A stretch of DNA of 64,000 bases from Meghimatium bilineatum (GCA_034231615.1 CM067315.1:34372156-34436155); one strand, 5' to 3'. Numbered from the stretch's first letter, positions 31,022 through 41,025 are shown. Notes: generated from the sequence alone by a model not told the origin. Program-made: numbers and translations.

Positions 31022-31490
31022 ACTTCTGATGCAGACAGATTCGTTGGTCTGGTCATGTGGTAGATATGCCCGATAATTGCCTACGACAGATTCGTTGGTC
31101 TGGTCATGTGGTAAATATGCTCGATAATTGCCTACGACAGATTCGTTGGTCTGGTCATGTGGTAAATATGCCCGATAATTGCCTACGACAGATTCGTTGG
31201 TCTGGTCATGTGGTAAATATGCCCGATAATTGCCTACCAACAATACATCTCTATGGTGAGTTTCAGAAGGGCATAAGATCTCATGGTGGTTAAAAGAAAC
31301 GCAACATAAGACTTGTGACTTGATAAAGACCTCATTGAAAGCTTTGAACTAGACCATGACACTTGGGACAAACGTGCACAAAATAGAGCTACATGACAAT
31401 TTACAGTCAAAAAAGGCACAGCATCTTGTGAAAATATGAGAAATGCAGCAGCTCAATGGTGGAGAGTAGCTAGAAAGTCACTAGGAGACT
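31022..31490 (+). mobile_element. LINE-W tail fragment carrying an internal array
   Basis: QIRWSGHVVNMPDNCLPT (31190-31245) is the RWxGHVVxMPD box, followed by LYGEFQKGIRSHGG (31250-31290), a broken KKR region and the ATWQF/AAAQWWRVARK-like end (about 31380-31480), matching the order in the copy at 48690-49355. The RWSGHVV box is present four times as a 51-bp array. Confidence 0.8.
31036..31239 (+). repeat. 51-bp array, 4 units, inside LINE-W coding sequence
   Basis: CAGATTCGTTGGTCTGGTCA recurs at 31036, 31087, 31138 and 31189. Each unit is 17 codons, so the frame is kept (QIRWSGHVVNMPDNCLR per unit). Units differ by two or three bases. Confidence 0.97.
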
Positions 31491-31696
31491 AAAAAACCAT
31501 CTAGTGGTCATCCTATGCCCAAATTGTTCAAGGACATATGTGGCCAGAATAGGTTGTATTAGCCATCTATGAACTCACAATCAATAATGTCCATAACTCT
31601 TACTGAATTTCATAAATGGATATAATGAATGGTCACCATCTCGTGATGGGCGAATTACAACAAAAAGGTAGTCAATCAGTGGTGATATGAAACATA

Positions 31697-31853
31697 CCGC
31701 TGAAGACGGATGTGTCCGGCTATTGGTGCAAATAAAAGGTGACACAACACATTCCCTTCTCTGGACTACATCCTGCTGAAAATCTGGTATGGCCATTGTC
31801 CTGTTACAAGAGAGATCCAGCGGGAATTTGAGAATGAACGCTGAAGAAGAATT
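31697..31853 (+). mobile_element. SINE-B2 copy
   Basis: CCGCTGAAGACGGATGTGTC, GGACTACATCCTGCTGAAAA, GGAATTTGAGAATGAACGCT then GAAGAAGAA. Length of about 157 bp matches the 160-bp copy at 40323. Confidence 0.85.
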
Positions 31854-31874
31854 GAAAATTTGGTAGCACATTGA

Positions 31875-32062
31875 CATCCTATTAATGTATCCGTCAACCT
31901 AGAATTTTATTACTGTAGTGATTTTCTAGGCAATATAAATACGTTCACTGGTTTGCCATTGCTTTATGAACTATCCTGATGCACAATTGCCTGTGGCAGG
32001 ATTCTAACCCAATGCATTGGTCGTTACAATAGGATCTGTACCATCCGGCCACAGAGACGGTC
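31875..32062 (-). mobile_element. SINE-T copy (minus)
   Basis: Reverse complement shows GATGGTACAGATCC (A-box region), GGGTTAGAATCCTGCC (B-box region), CAATTGTGCATC, CAATGGCAAACC and TATTGCCTAGAAAATCAC, as in SINE-T at 18299. Confidence 0.85.
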
Positions 32063-32480
32063 CTGCAATGGCACTAGCAAGCTATGATACATATTTCCAT
32101 TCTTAGTCATGGGATGGTTGGAAGGACTGCCAGATATGATATGATACCTATAAATTTATTAGTCATATTTCAGGTTAAACATAGCCCAAACAAAGGCAGA
32201 AATTATAACTTTTAATACATTTAAGAATGAACAAAATCACAACAATAACCTAAACATTAATTGCATGGCCAATTCAGAATCTATAAAATAGTCTATAACT
32301 ATAGCATTTATTTGATTCTGTCAACTATGTCGCCCTGCGTTCTTGTGAGCATTTGCACTAGGCCTATAATAAATAAACTACAACTCTACTTATGCATATA
32401 GATTATTTTATAAATATGCCTATAAAGTCCGATTGTCTATTATTTCAAATATATTTATTAATTATGGTTATCTTTTTACA
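32063..32480. other. Unannotated AT-rich sequence
   Basis: No repeat recognised. It ends in a pyrimidine-rich TTATCTTTTTACAG that could be a splice acceptor. Confidence 0.35.
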
Positions 32481-32481
32481 G

Positions 32482-32513
32482 AACCTTGTCTGACAGGAAA
32501 GCTACGATAACCG
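32482..32513 (+). other. Candidate small exon (splice-site signals only)
   Basis: A 32-base segment is bounded by an acceptor-like TTATCTTTTTACAG (ends 32481) and a donor-like CCG/GTAAGTG (GT at 32514). No protein similarity supports it, and such pairs occur by chance. Confidence 0.2.
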
Positions 32514-32698
32514 GTAAGTGTAAGCCACTCTCCCAAGTAAATGTAATATTATTAAAAGTTGTATATTACAAACAGCCATTCTTAAATTTTAAAAACAGTG
32601 TGGTCGATTTTCCAGAAGAGAAATCGATGCAAAATCTGATGAGAGTCACGCAAAGAAAACATAAAATAATACAATGAAAATCAGTGAGGTGTTCTTAC

Positions 32699-32930
32699 CT
32701 TGGTTTGTGAAGGATGCCTGTGTTATTTAATAGCCTGCCTAGGCTAACTGTTGTCTCGACAATGCGGTTTCACAGATCTGGTCGTAACTTAGTTCGCTAA
32801 ATCTGAGCAGACAAGACAAACATCAACGGTGGATCCAATAATTGAGACTAATCTCTGACAAAAAAACCATATATCCGCTTGTAAATGCGAAAACAGGCAA
32901 TAATCCACAACGTGCTCGCGTGTTTATATG
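32699..32930 (-). promoter_or_regulatory. Candidate promoter and first exon, minus strand
   Basis: On the minus strand a TATA-like CATATAAACACG (about 32930-32918) is followed by about 190 bp without recognised repeats and a consensus donor CAAACCAAG/GTAAGAAC (exon end 32699). The flank at 32930-33110 is richer in G/C and CpG than its surroundings and contains TAACGTCATTA, a CRE-like half site. No downstream exon could be identified. Confidence 0.22.
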
Positions 32931-33334
32931 TCGACAAGCTTACACACAACACAGCCGTGTACACGCCAGAGAGAAAACTGGGGCCTGCAGTTAAAGCTTT
33001 GCCTGGATAGTGCACGCCTCGCCGTTTTTCCTACCACAAGCTAACGTCATTACCGAGCGAGCTCGCGAAGCCCTGGCATTTCATTGAACCAGGTCTGTTT
33101 TTGATAACCCTTCTTGCAGCTGGGCATACTACGTGCCACTTGGTTGTCGATGTTCCCGCCACATATTCTGATAAGACAATGTCGCCTGAGGCAGCTACCT
33201 TATCAACAATTGATGTTTCGTTTCAGTGACCTAGGCCTCCCTTGTCAACTGAAAACTAGATACAAATCCGTAGCAGATTATGACTGACGGATGTTGTCAC
33301 ACGGGGACTTGGTCACAAGGAAAAATCAGTCCAT
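32931..33334. other. Unannotated, locally G/C-richer
   Basis: Higher CpG content than the rest of the window (for example CGAGCGAGCTCGCGAAG at about 33055). No coding sequence recognised. Confidence 0.35.
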
Positions 33335-33440
33335 AAATTGCGACAACAATGGGGGGAGAGGAGAAGGGGTTCGCAAAAGTATGACAGTTTGTTGACAGGA
33401 CAAGGGGGATTTTAAGAGGCTCTGGGGGGGGGGGGGTAAT
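33335..33440 (+). repeat. G-rich dispersed repeat
   Basis: GCGACAACAATGGGGGGAG, CAAAAGTATGACAGTTTGTT and a run of 13 G at about 33426-33438, related to 14445 (minus) and 28900. Confidence 0.45.
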
Positions 33441-33643
33441 AGTTAATGTCACCAAAAATATTTTATATCATTCGAGTGGCGTAGGTGATCATGCTTCTCC
33501 ACAACTCTCGTGTCACTTATGTTGTTAATAAGTTCAGTTGGTGATTTCTTTTTGTTCTACAGTGACAACCCATCCAGACATTTCTCTCTTTGTCGTCCTC
33601 TGTCTCTTCTCCCCTTGATCTTTCTGGTTGTTACTAAATGTTC

Positions 33644-34115
33644 TAAATGTACCTCTGTTTTATAGACTGCACTAAAGCATTTGATAAAGTTAAACATAGC
33701 GAAATTATACACATGCTAGAGAATCTGAACATTGATAGCAAGGATTTAAAAATAATCAAGAACAAGTACTGGCAACAACCAGCAGCAATAAGAGTATAGC
33801 ATGGACTGCCAGAAAATCTAATGTAGAGGTGTTGAAAGAGTCAAATGCGAAACGGACCTTAATCAACAATATAAGAAAAAGGCAATCTTCTTTTGTAGGC
33901 CACTTCATGAGACAGGCAGGTTTAGAGAACATAGTCACAACAGGTAAAATTTAAGGCAACAGAGACACAGGGCAACAACGTGAGAAAATATTAGACAGTT
34001 TGACAACCTGGCACGGCAAGAAAACAACAACGACCTTGATGCATAATACTGTGTACTGAGAGCTGTGGAGAGCCATGACCGCCTACGCCAGCCGGCATGA
34101 CACCTGATGATGATG
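33644..34115 (+). mobile_element. LINE-K insert with target-site duplication
   Basis: Flanked by ACTAAATGTTC at 33633-33643 and 34116-34126, an 11-bp exact target duplication. The insert has an RT motif A remnant (CFIDCTKAFDKVKHSEIIHM, 33656-33715), an internal deletion removing the rest of the catalytic domain, then INNIRKRQSSFVGHFMRQ (33865-33918), REKILDSLTTWHG and the terminal ELWRAMTAYASRHDT (34061-34106), then a (TGA)n tail. Confidence 0.85.
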
Positions 34116-34331
34116 ACTAAATGTTCAAGTTTTACTTTTCTCATCCCATGCTCTAACAATCTTGATTTTCTGTTTCTAATTTTCTTCATAATCTGTCGTT
34201 ATACTCCAGCATCTCTGAGAACTTCTACATTAGTTTTCTTGACTGCCCATGGAATTTGCATCATTCTTCTCAAAAACTACATCTTAGTTGCCCCCAGTTT
34301 ATCTTGGACACTTGTGTTTACTGCATAAAGA

Positions 34332-34395
34332 ATGATTGTCTCAACATAACATCCTAGCACTCGATGATTGTCTCAACATAACATCCTAGCACTCG
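34332..34395 (+). repeat. 32-bp exact tandem duplication
   Basis: ATGATTGTCTCAACATAACA begins at 34332 and 34364. Two adjacent identical 32-bp copies within LINE-K. Confidence 0.97.
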
Positions 34396-34894
34396 AACTC
34401 GTGTCTGAATTAATATTACTCCCAATGCATAGAATGTTTCTCACTTTTTTTTAAATGTTGATTTGGTCTGTGCTATCCTGTTATTTTTATATACAAAAAT
34501 TTTATTTTATTTTGATATATTGCCTGCGATAAATCTGAGGGGAAAATCGTGCTTTCTGTACTGTTTCTACCAAAAATTCTGGACATTGGTGGTAGGATGG
34601 GATAAAAACATTGTACAAACAAAATGATGACGTAATTTATAGAGAGAATTGAAGCTGTGATGTAACCAAACTGGACTAATGTAAACGGTTGAAAACAGCG
34701 TATCTCACCATAAGGTGCACTTTCTATTAAACTAAAAAACACAACGTGAACCTCCTGGCACGGAATGAACAGAGAACCGTTTTAATTACTGAGTGCTTTA
34801 TCAAGTTCCTGCTAGTTGGCAGGATGTAATTCGGAGAACGTATGCGGTGTATTGTGGTTTATAGTGTGGTTGAGATATTTTCACCTTTCGTCAC

Positions 34895-35525
34895 ACATGA
34901 AATAATGGCAAAGAAAGAAAGAAATATTACTATCTCCGTCGATAACCAACACCTTAAACGGGTAGAGGAGTTCAATTACGTAGGAAGCATTATATCGAGT
35001 TAAGGGAAAAATAAGTCAAGAGATACAAAATAGATGCAACAAAACATACCAGATCCTAGGACAGATGACACGTATTTTTAAGAACAAAAATATTAACATA
35101 TACATTAAAGTTGCATTATACAAGACTTTTATTATTATACCATCACTGTGACACCAGTGCAAAACCTGGACAATGACAGCACAAGACAAAAGAAAAAAAT
35201 AGTGTCAACAGAAATGACGTGCTGGCGAAGAATACTCTGTAATTAAGAAATAGAATTAGAAACGATAACATCAGACATATAACCAATGCAATAACAGTCT
35301 TGCAACACATCGAGGGAACAAAAAAATTAAGTGGTTTTCACACACTTCCAGACTACCAACAGACAGCAAGCCGCAGATGGCCATGGCATAGACATCACGG
35401 CTATAAAGCCAGAGGCAGACCGAGTAAAAGATGGATCACAGAAATCATAGAAGCCACGGGAACAAGCTTGCAAACTTCCCATAGGAAGATCATCTCCAGA
35501 GAACTCTTCTACCCCTGAAACTGCA
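34895..35525 (+). mobile_element. LINE-Q RT thumb and tail, frameshifted
   Basis: ITISVDNQHLKRVEEFNYVG (34936-34995), with VEEFNYVGSIIS, is the conserved segment just after the YxDD catalytic loop in these RTs. Decayed RRDR-RN, IxxxQ and KARGRPSKRWITEIIEATG (35402-35460) boxes follow. At least five frame changes. Confidence 0.75.
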
Positions 35526-35567
35526 AAGCAAACAAGGGCCACAGCGTATAAATAGATAGTCAAACAT

Positions 35568-35660
35568 ATCCGACTTCAGCATGACTTTTGGGTCACTTTT
35601 ATCTTATATATGATGGAACCATTTAACCCCATCTAAGTCGTCTCGTAACCCTGGTTCCGA
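35568..35660 (-). mobile_element. SINE-B1 internal fragment
   Basis: CATATCCGACTTCAGCATGA then TTTTGGGTCAC and ATATATGATGGAACC match the middle of minus-strand B1 at 50000-50045. Confidence 0.55.
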
Positions 35661-36130
35661 ATCCGCAATCTCTTGAACACAATATAAGCGACTTGATCTC
35701 TACACCGCTTAGGTCATCCACCAAAAAACCTCTGTTAGCGATTTTTCACCGAAAAATACATCAAATTTTTCTCAAAAACACACCATCTGACAGACACAAA
35801 ATGTACGAATGACCTTTCATTCTAGCACAACTCCACCCTCCGTTCGTATCCACGGCCCTGTTTGTAACCTCAAAAACCAGTCTCTATAAATCACGTACGG
35901 ATTTCTATTCTGTTCCACTTCGTTAGTTTGTAATTGACTTATTGACATTCCTCGGAACTTGACATATGCTGCGGGCGTCGATGTCATAATTACACTCGCT
36001 TCTTTTTGCAATTTACAGTTTTCTTGTTCTCCGTTTTATTCGTCTTAATTCTCCCACCAGACAGCAATGTTGATGTAGCTTCTACAATGAGCTATAGTGT
36101 TATCTTGATAAATTGTTACAATTTTAACCT
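35661..36130. other. Unannotated
   Basis: A 64-codon minus-strand frame (35817-36011) and a 65-codon plus-strand frame (36006-36203) lack recognised domains. Confidence 0.35.
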
Positions 36131-36134
36131 AGGC

Positions 36135-36205
36135 TGCCTTCAAAAGATATTTAACATCCAATGGTTGGATAAAATACCAGAGGATAAAATACCAGACCGA
36201 TAAAA
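36135..36205 (+). mobile_element. LINE-W small fragment
   Basis: CLQKIFNIQWLDKIPEDKIP (36131-36190) matches CLRKVMNIRWQDKIPDTSVL of the LINE-W copy at 48690-49355. ATAAAATACCAGA is duplicated inside it. Confidence 0.6.
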
Positions 36206-36231
36206 TCTAAGTCTGTAAGCATACACACAAT

Positions 36232-36289
36232 GTTGATGAAGGCGCACACGCTGGGCATGACACATGGTCCGGGTGACCATGTCATCAAC
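36232..36289. repeat. Nested inverted repeat
   Basis: GTTGATGA (36232) pairs with TCATCAAC (about 36282-36289), and inside TGACACATGGTC pairs with GACCATGTCA around a short CGGGT loop (36258-36284). No terminator context, function unknown. Confidence 0.6.
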
Positions 36290-36359
36290 AGTGGTACAGC
36301 AGCTGTAGGGAATCTAAAACATGCTGAGTAACAAGAACGCACTAGAAGAAAGACTAGAG

Positions 36360-37775
36360 CTGCTCAATGTCCCACACACTCCTCCCACACATGCTCAGAA
36401 GCTGCTTAATGTCCCACACACTCCTCCTACACATGCTCAGAAGCTGCTCAATGTCCCACACACTCATCCCACACATGCTCAGAAGCTGCTCAATGTCCCA
36501 CACATGCTCAGAAGCTGCTCAATGTCCCACACACTCCTCCCACACATGCTCAGAAGCTGCTCAATGTCCCACACACTCCTCCCACACATGCTCAGAAGCT
36601 GCTCAATGTCCCACACACTCCTCCCACACATGCTCAGAAGCTGCTCAATGTCCCACACACTCCTCCTGCACATGCTCAGAAGCTGCTCAATATCCCACAC
36701 ACTCCTCCCACACATGCTCAGAAGCTGCTCAATGTCCCACACACTCCTCCCACACATGTTCAGAAGCTGCTCAATGTCCCACACACTCCTCCCACACATG
36801 CTCAGAAGCTGCTCAATGTCCCACATACTCCTCCCACACATGCTCAGAAGCTGCTCAATATCCCACACACTCCTCCCACACATGCTCAGAAGCTGCTCAA
36901 TGTCCCACACACTCCTCCCACACATGCTCAGAAGCTGCTCAATGTCCCACACACTCCTCCCACACATGCTCTGCTCAATGTCCCACACACTCCTCCCACA
37001 CGTGCTCAGAAGCTGCTCAATGTCCCACACACTCCTCCCACACATGCTCTGCTCAATGTCCCACACACTCCTCCCACACGTGCTCAGAAGCTGCTCAATG
37101 TCCCACACACGCCTCCCATACATGCTCAGAAGCTGCTCAATGTCCCACACACTCCTCCCACACATGCTCTGCTCAATGTCCCACACACTCCTCCCACACG
37201 TGCTCAGAAGCTGCTCAATGTCCCACACACTCCTCCTACACATGCTCAGAAGCTGCTCAATGTCCCACACACTCCTCCCACACATGCTCAGAAGCTGCTC
37301 AATGTCCCACACACTCCTCCCACACATGCCCTGCTCAATGTCCCACACACTCCTCCCACACGTGCTCAGAAGCTGCTCAATGTCCCACACACTCCTCCCA
37401 CACATGCTCTGCTCAATGTCCCACACACTCCTCCCACACGTGCTCAGAAGCTGCTCAATGTCCCACACACGCCTCCCATACATGCTCAGAAGCTGCTCAA
37501 TGTCCCACACACTCCTCCCACACATGCTCTGCTCAATGTCCCACACACTCCTCCCACACGTGCTCAGAAGCTGCTCAATGTCCCACACACTCCTCCTACA
37601 CATGCTCAGAAGCTGCTCAATGTCCCACACACTCCTCCCACACATGCTCAGAAGCTGCTCAATGTCCCACACACACCTCCCACACATGCTCAGAAGCTGC
37701 TCAATGTCCCACACACTCCTCCCATACATGCTCAGAAGCTGCTCAATGTCCCACACACTCCTCCCATACATGCTC
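36360..37775 (+). repeat. 42/36-bp minisatellite, about 34 units, with a 360-bp higher-order repeat
   Basis: The unit CTGCTCAATGTCCCACACAC then TCCTCCCACACATGCTCAGA and AG is 42 bp. A 36-bp form lacks CAGAAG, and one 29-bp form lies at 36487. 36901-37260 and 37261-37620 match almost base for base, a 360-bp block of six 42-bp and three 36-bp units. 42 and 36 are divisible by 3, which explains open frames of 434-491 codons in two plus frames and one minus frame. No gene is implied. Confidence 0.97.
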
Positions 37776-37954
37776 TTTACCATTATCCCAGTTTAAATAA
37801 ATGGTCATCATCGGATTCAACGGACGAATATCTTATTGCTATCAATAGACGAGACAGGACCGTATAGTTTGTCCCTCGAATCCTGTCACTTTTCTTCTAC
37901 TATTATTCTATCAAAAATAAACAGAAATGAGATAGCTATGGTAAAGTAGTAATA

Positions 37955-38410
37955 ACGAAACTAAAATAACCCTTGTAAGATCATGTATTTTCCCAGTGGC
38001 AACATATGGATGCGAGACTTGGACTTCAAACAAGACAATATTCAAAAGAATAAATTCATTTGAAATAAAGTGATACAGAAAGATTCTACGATTATCATGG
38101 ACAGAGAAAAACAAGAAAATTAAAGTTTTGAAATTACAGAAACTAAATGAAGGGTGACTTCTAAATACCATCATAAGAAGGAATCTGCAGTACTGTGGGT
38201 ACTTAAAGCGACATAATGGTATCAAAAAGCTGATTGTAGAGGGCAGAGTGCCGGGTAAGAAAAGAAGAGGAAGACCAAGAAGACGATGGATCAGCGACAT
38301 CAAAGAATGTATACACATGTGTATGGCCACTGCAGGCCTGCTTGCCCAGAACAGAGAGGCGTTCATAGTATCCACAACGAAGACAACGTTCTGGAAAGAC
38401 TATGTCACTA
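37955..38410 (+). mobile_element. LINE-Q/FGHIKRH-type RT tail
   Basis: VATYGCETWTS (37998-38030), then LRLSWTEKNKKI, YCGYLKRHNGIKKLIVEGRV (38192-38250) and PGKKRRGRPRRRWISDIKEC (38251-38310) are the successive boxes of this RT C-terminal tail; 38311-38400 holds the AQNREAF to FWKDYVT end. Two early stops. Related to 56610-56971. Confidence 0.85.
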
Positions 38411-38414
38411 TATA

Positions 38415-38615
38415 TATAATATTCTATCTTGTTGGTTTACTAACGATACGAAAACAGGAGACCTAATGGACGCCCTCGTAAAAGGTGGATAGATAGTGTA
38501 TTAGAGACACTCGGAAATATAACAGCAGAGGAGGCAAATAGAAGGGCAAAAGACCGTACACTCACTCTCCCCTCAACACCGAAAGGTACATGAGGACAGA
38601 AAGAAGAAGAAGAAG
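38415..38615 (+). mobile_element. LINE-Q 3' end with GAA tail
   Basis: GRPRKRWIDSVLETLGN (38469-38519) and EEANRRAKDRTLTLPS (38528-38575) match the 3' end of the element at 54195-54992. It ends GGACAGAAAGAAGAAGAAGA. Confidence 0.75.
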
Positions 38616-39108
38616 AAGTTGGTTTACTGATTCATGTGAAGTTAGCTTCAAAATTAACTTCATGTCATTTCTTAACCTTGCCCATAGGCTGATTACTTAT
38701 GCCTGCATTGTTCTCTTATTTGCTAATTCCCAAAATGTAACAATTGAACAATTAACTCTTCACCTCCCGTACGACGCTATTAAAAACCTTACTTATCTTT
38801 CTTGTTGATCAGCTCAATAAATCCTCCATTTTTTATAGTGACGCACATCACGAAAGGTCAGGTTAATTCTTATGAAGATTAAAAGTTTATACTCGTCGTT
38901 GATTATACTACGAGACATTCATGATTGTAGAAAAATCTACGGTAAAGGGGGGGGGTGGTGAGTTACCTCTAAAGAAAGGTCATTCGTCCGTTGTCGTGAA
39001 CATCGACACATAATCTACTCATCTTGTAATTATTTATGTTTTATTAAATATAATTTCTCCACTTTTATCTTTAATACACACACCACCACTTACAGAATTT
39101 TTCTTATT
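38616..39108. other. Unannotated; G tract
   Basis: A 72-codon frame starting in the GAA tail (38590-38808) is followed by AATAAA at about 38816. A run of 10 G lies at about 38946-38955. No domain recognised. Confidence 0.35.
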
Positions 39109-39109
39109 T

Positions 39110-39312
39110 GTGATCTGTCTTATCTCCTGATGCATTCCTTTTTTCTTCAGCTGTAGTGACATCTTTGTTTCTCTGCATTGTGTTTCCAGCCATTGTTTTT
39201 TCCCCAATGTTCTGCAATGTTACGTATCTCATTGTCTATAAGTGAATATGTTGGGGTATTTTTAGCTTTCTTTCTTTCTGACATTTTCTCTAATATTTCA
39301 CTTGTCATCCAT
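39110..39312 (-). mobile_element. LINE fragment, endonuclease-RT linker
   Basis: On the minus strand WMTSEILEKMSERKKAKN (about 39311-39258) is the W-M-T-x-E-I-L-x-x-M-x-x-R-x-x-A-K box found between the endonuclease and RT domains of many non-LTR elements. DNEIRNIAEHWGKNN follows, then stops. Confidence 0.7.
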
Positions 39313-39375
39313 GTTTGTTTGTTTGTTTGTTTGTTTGTTTGTTTGTTTGTTTGTTTGTTTGTTTGTTTGTTTGTA
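39313..39375 (+). repeat. (TTTG)n microsatellite
   Basis: About 15 perfect GTTT units adjoining the LINE fragment. Confidence 0.98.
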
Positions 39376-39638
39376 TCAGAATCAGAGGATGTAAAAATGT
39401 AAAAATAATTCAAAAATTTCAAAAAGAGCACTGAACAGGAACATAGAGCAGGAACCATCAGCCGTTATAGCCTGCCAGATTTAATGAAGCGGAGATCTGA
39501 ACACCTATGGCCGTGTACGACGTGTGAAGAGGATAATCTACAATATAATCTACAATATAATCTACCAAACCTAACCAAACACATTCTCACAAAATCAATG
39601 GGGAATACACTTACTTAGAAAAAATATTGCCAGTGAAA
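39376..39638. other. Unannotated
   Basis: ATAATCTACAAT is tandemly repeated three times at 39532-39565. Nothing else recognised. Confidence 0.4.
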
Positions 39639-39639
39639 T

Positions 39640-39728
39640 ATGGACGATCAGCTTTCGAACCATGAGATATTTCGAGCGAGTTTACCTTATGAGACGAACC
39701 TACTAACCACTCTACCGCTGAGCCGACA
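39640..39728 (-). mobile_element. tRNA-like sequence or SINE head (minus)
   Basis: The reverse complement reads TCGGCTCAGCGGTAGAGTGG (A-box region) and, about 50 bases later, CATGGTTCGAAAGC (B-box region). Spacing fits a tRNA, but the acceptor stem does not pair well, so a tRNA-derived SINE or tRNA pseudogene is likelier than a working tRNA. Confidence 0.5.
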
Positions 39729-39757
39729 TATATAGGATATAATTCATTAATTAATGT

Positions 39758-39958
39758 TTGACAAAAACTCGGATCACACGCGTGCATCAATCTGATTCAG
39801 CCAAATCTTCTTATAGTAATCAAGCAGAAGAATTAGCCGAAGCTAGCATTCCAAAAATACACATTACAAATGAGCCATTGCTCATGCGTAATTATTCCAG
39901 GCAGATTGAGTCTGTCGACATGAAAAAAAACTCCTCTAGCAAAGCTGTAAGCTGCTAA
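39758..39958 (+). other. 66-codon Ser-rich open frame, unassigned
   Basis: The frame ends SSSKAVSC and stop (39955). There is no ATG near its start and a stop lies just upstream. An acceptor-like ATCAATCTGATTCAG ends at about 39800, so it could be a terminal exon remnant. No family recognised. Confidence 0.2.
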
Positions 39959-40144
39959 TGTATCACTTCACACACGTACCTGTTTCTGGTATTTTCAGTT
40001 TTAACATTATTCAACCGTTGCGCTGCTCCTCATCTGTCTCCTTTCTCTGCACAATGACGCGCAGTAGTCTGGAATATTGGATAATTTCACAAACACTTTG
40101 ATAAACATAATCCACGCTATTCTAGAAAAAATACATCAAATATC

Positions 40145-40900
40145 ATCAGGTGCCGTACCAACTGGCGTTGGCGATTATGATCCTGCACAGTTGTCTATTC
40201 TCAGCATCTTTTATCAGAATCGTTATTGACTACTTGCCATGTCACGATGTCATACTATCAAATATTTATACACACTTTCATCCTCGATCTCTTGTGTCAT
40301 CTATCTTAACCGCTGCGACTATTCTTCTTCTTCTTCAGCGTACATTCTCAAACTCCTGCTGAATTCTCTTGTAGCAGGACATGTCCTACTAGATTTCCAG
40401 CAGAATGTAGTCCAGAGAATGGAAATGCGTTGTGTCGCCGTTTTATTTGCGCCAATGGGCCGACACATCTGTCTTCGGCGTTACCGCTGCGACTATGTTC
40501 TCCAGGCATTTATGTCTTCAGAACTTTTCCACAAAAAAACAAAAATAGTAAATAAAGATATATTTTCTTTGTCAGTTTCATATTTGACACTTTCAGAACC
40601 TTTTCATTAGTATTTCTAGCTGGCCATGATATTCTCAGAAAAAAACAAACATCTCCATTGTCTCCAATATTTTATTATTCTGTTTATTTATTGTCCAAGA
40701 CTCGCATCCATTTGTTAGAATCGATGTTATGTAGCTTGAAGAACTCGCTTCCTCACTTCTATTGGAAGGGACATATCACACAGTATAGCCTTCATTTTTA
40801 TGAATTCTGCCTTTGTCTGCTCTATTCTGGTTCTTATCTTTATTTAAGTTTTCCACCTGATGGACTGTTCCCGCCAATCTCATGTTTGTCATGGAATGAT
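40145..40900 (-). mobile_element. LINE-K copy, interrupted by SINE-B2
   Basis: The plus strand starts with CATCAGGTGCCGTACCAACT (3' end and TGA tail of LINE-K), continues through CTTAACCGCTGCGACTAT, and after the SINE resumes with GTTCTCCAGGCATTT, then TCCATTGTCTCCAATATTTT and TATTGTCCAAGACTCGCATC, collinear with 3552-4142. Degenerate frames throughout. Confidence 0.75.
40323..40482 (-). mobile_element. SINE-B2, full-length, with target-site duplication
   Basis: A 160-bp element. Exact 14-bp flanks ACCGCTGCGACTAT at 40309-40322 and 40483-40496. In element orientation it starts with CGCCGAAGACAGATGTGTCG and ends TTTGAGAATGTACGCTGAAG then GAAGAAGA. This copy defines both ends of B2. Confidence 0.93.
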
Positions 40901-40937
40901 GAAGATTTACTTACCCAACCCATCCAAGCTTGTGTAT

Positions 40938-40974
40938 AATAATAATAATAATAACAACAACAACAATAATAATA

Positions 40975-41017
<43 letters not shown>

Positions 41018-41025
41018 CAATAATA

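Larger units (their letters stand above)
33468..34495 (-). mobile_element. LINE-K copy (minus), interrupted by another LINE
   Basis: 33468-33643 carries the 3' end: on the minus strand RELWRSMITYAT-like, then a REKMLDGLSL-like block after REMxGW decay. 34116-34495 carries the preceding part with IRNRKSRLLEHGMRKVKLEH. The two pieces read as one LINE-K when the plus-strand insert at 33644-34115 is removed. A 32-bp duplication sits at 34332-34395. Confidence 0.75.

Noticed and set aside
36321-37796. 491- and 477-codon His/Ser/Cys-rich proteins and a 434-codon minus-strand protein
   Set aside because: By-products of the 42/36-bp array, whose unit lengths are divisible by 3.
39640-39728. Functional tRNA gene on the minus strand
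   Set aside because: Box-like motifs are present, but the acceptor and anticodon stems do not pair convincingly.
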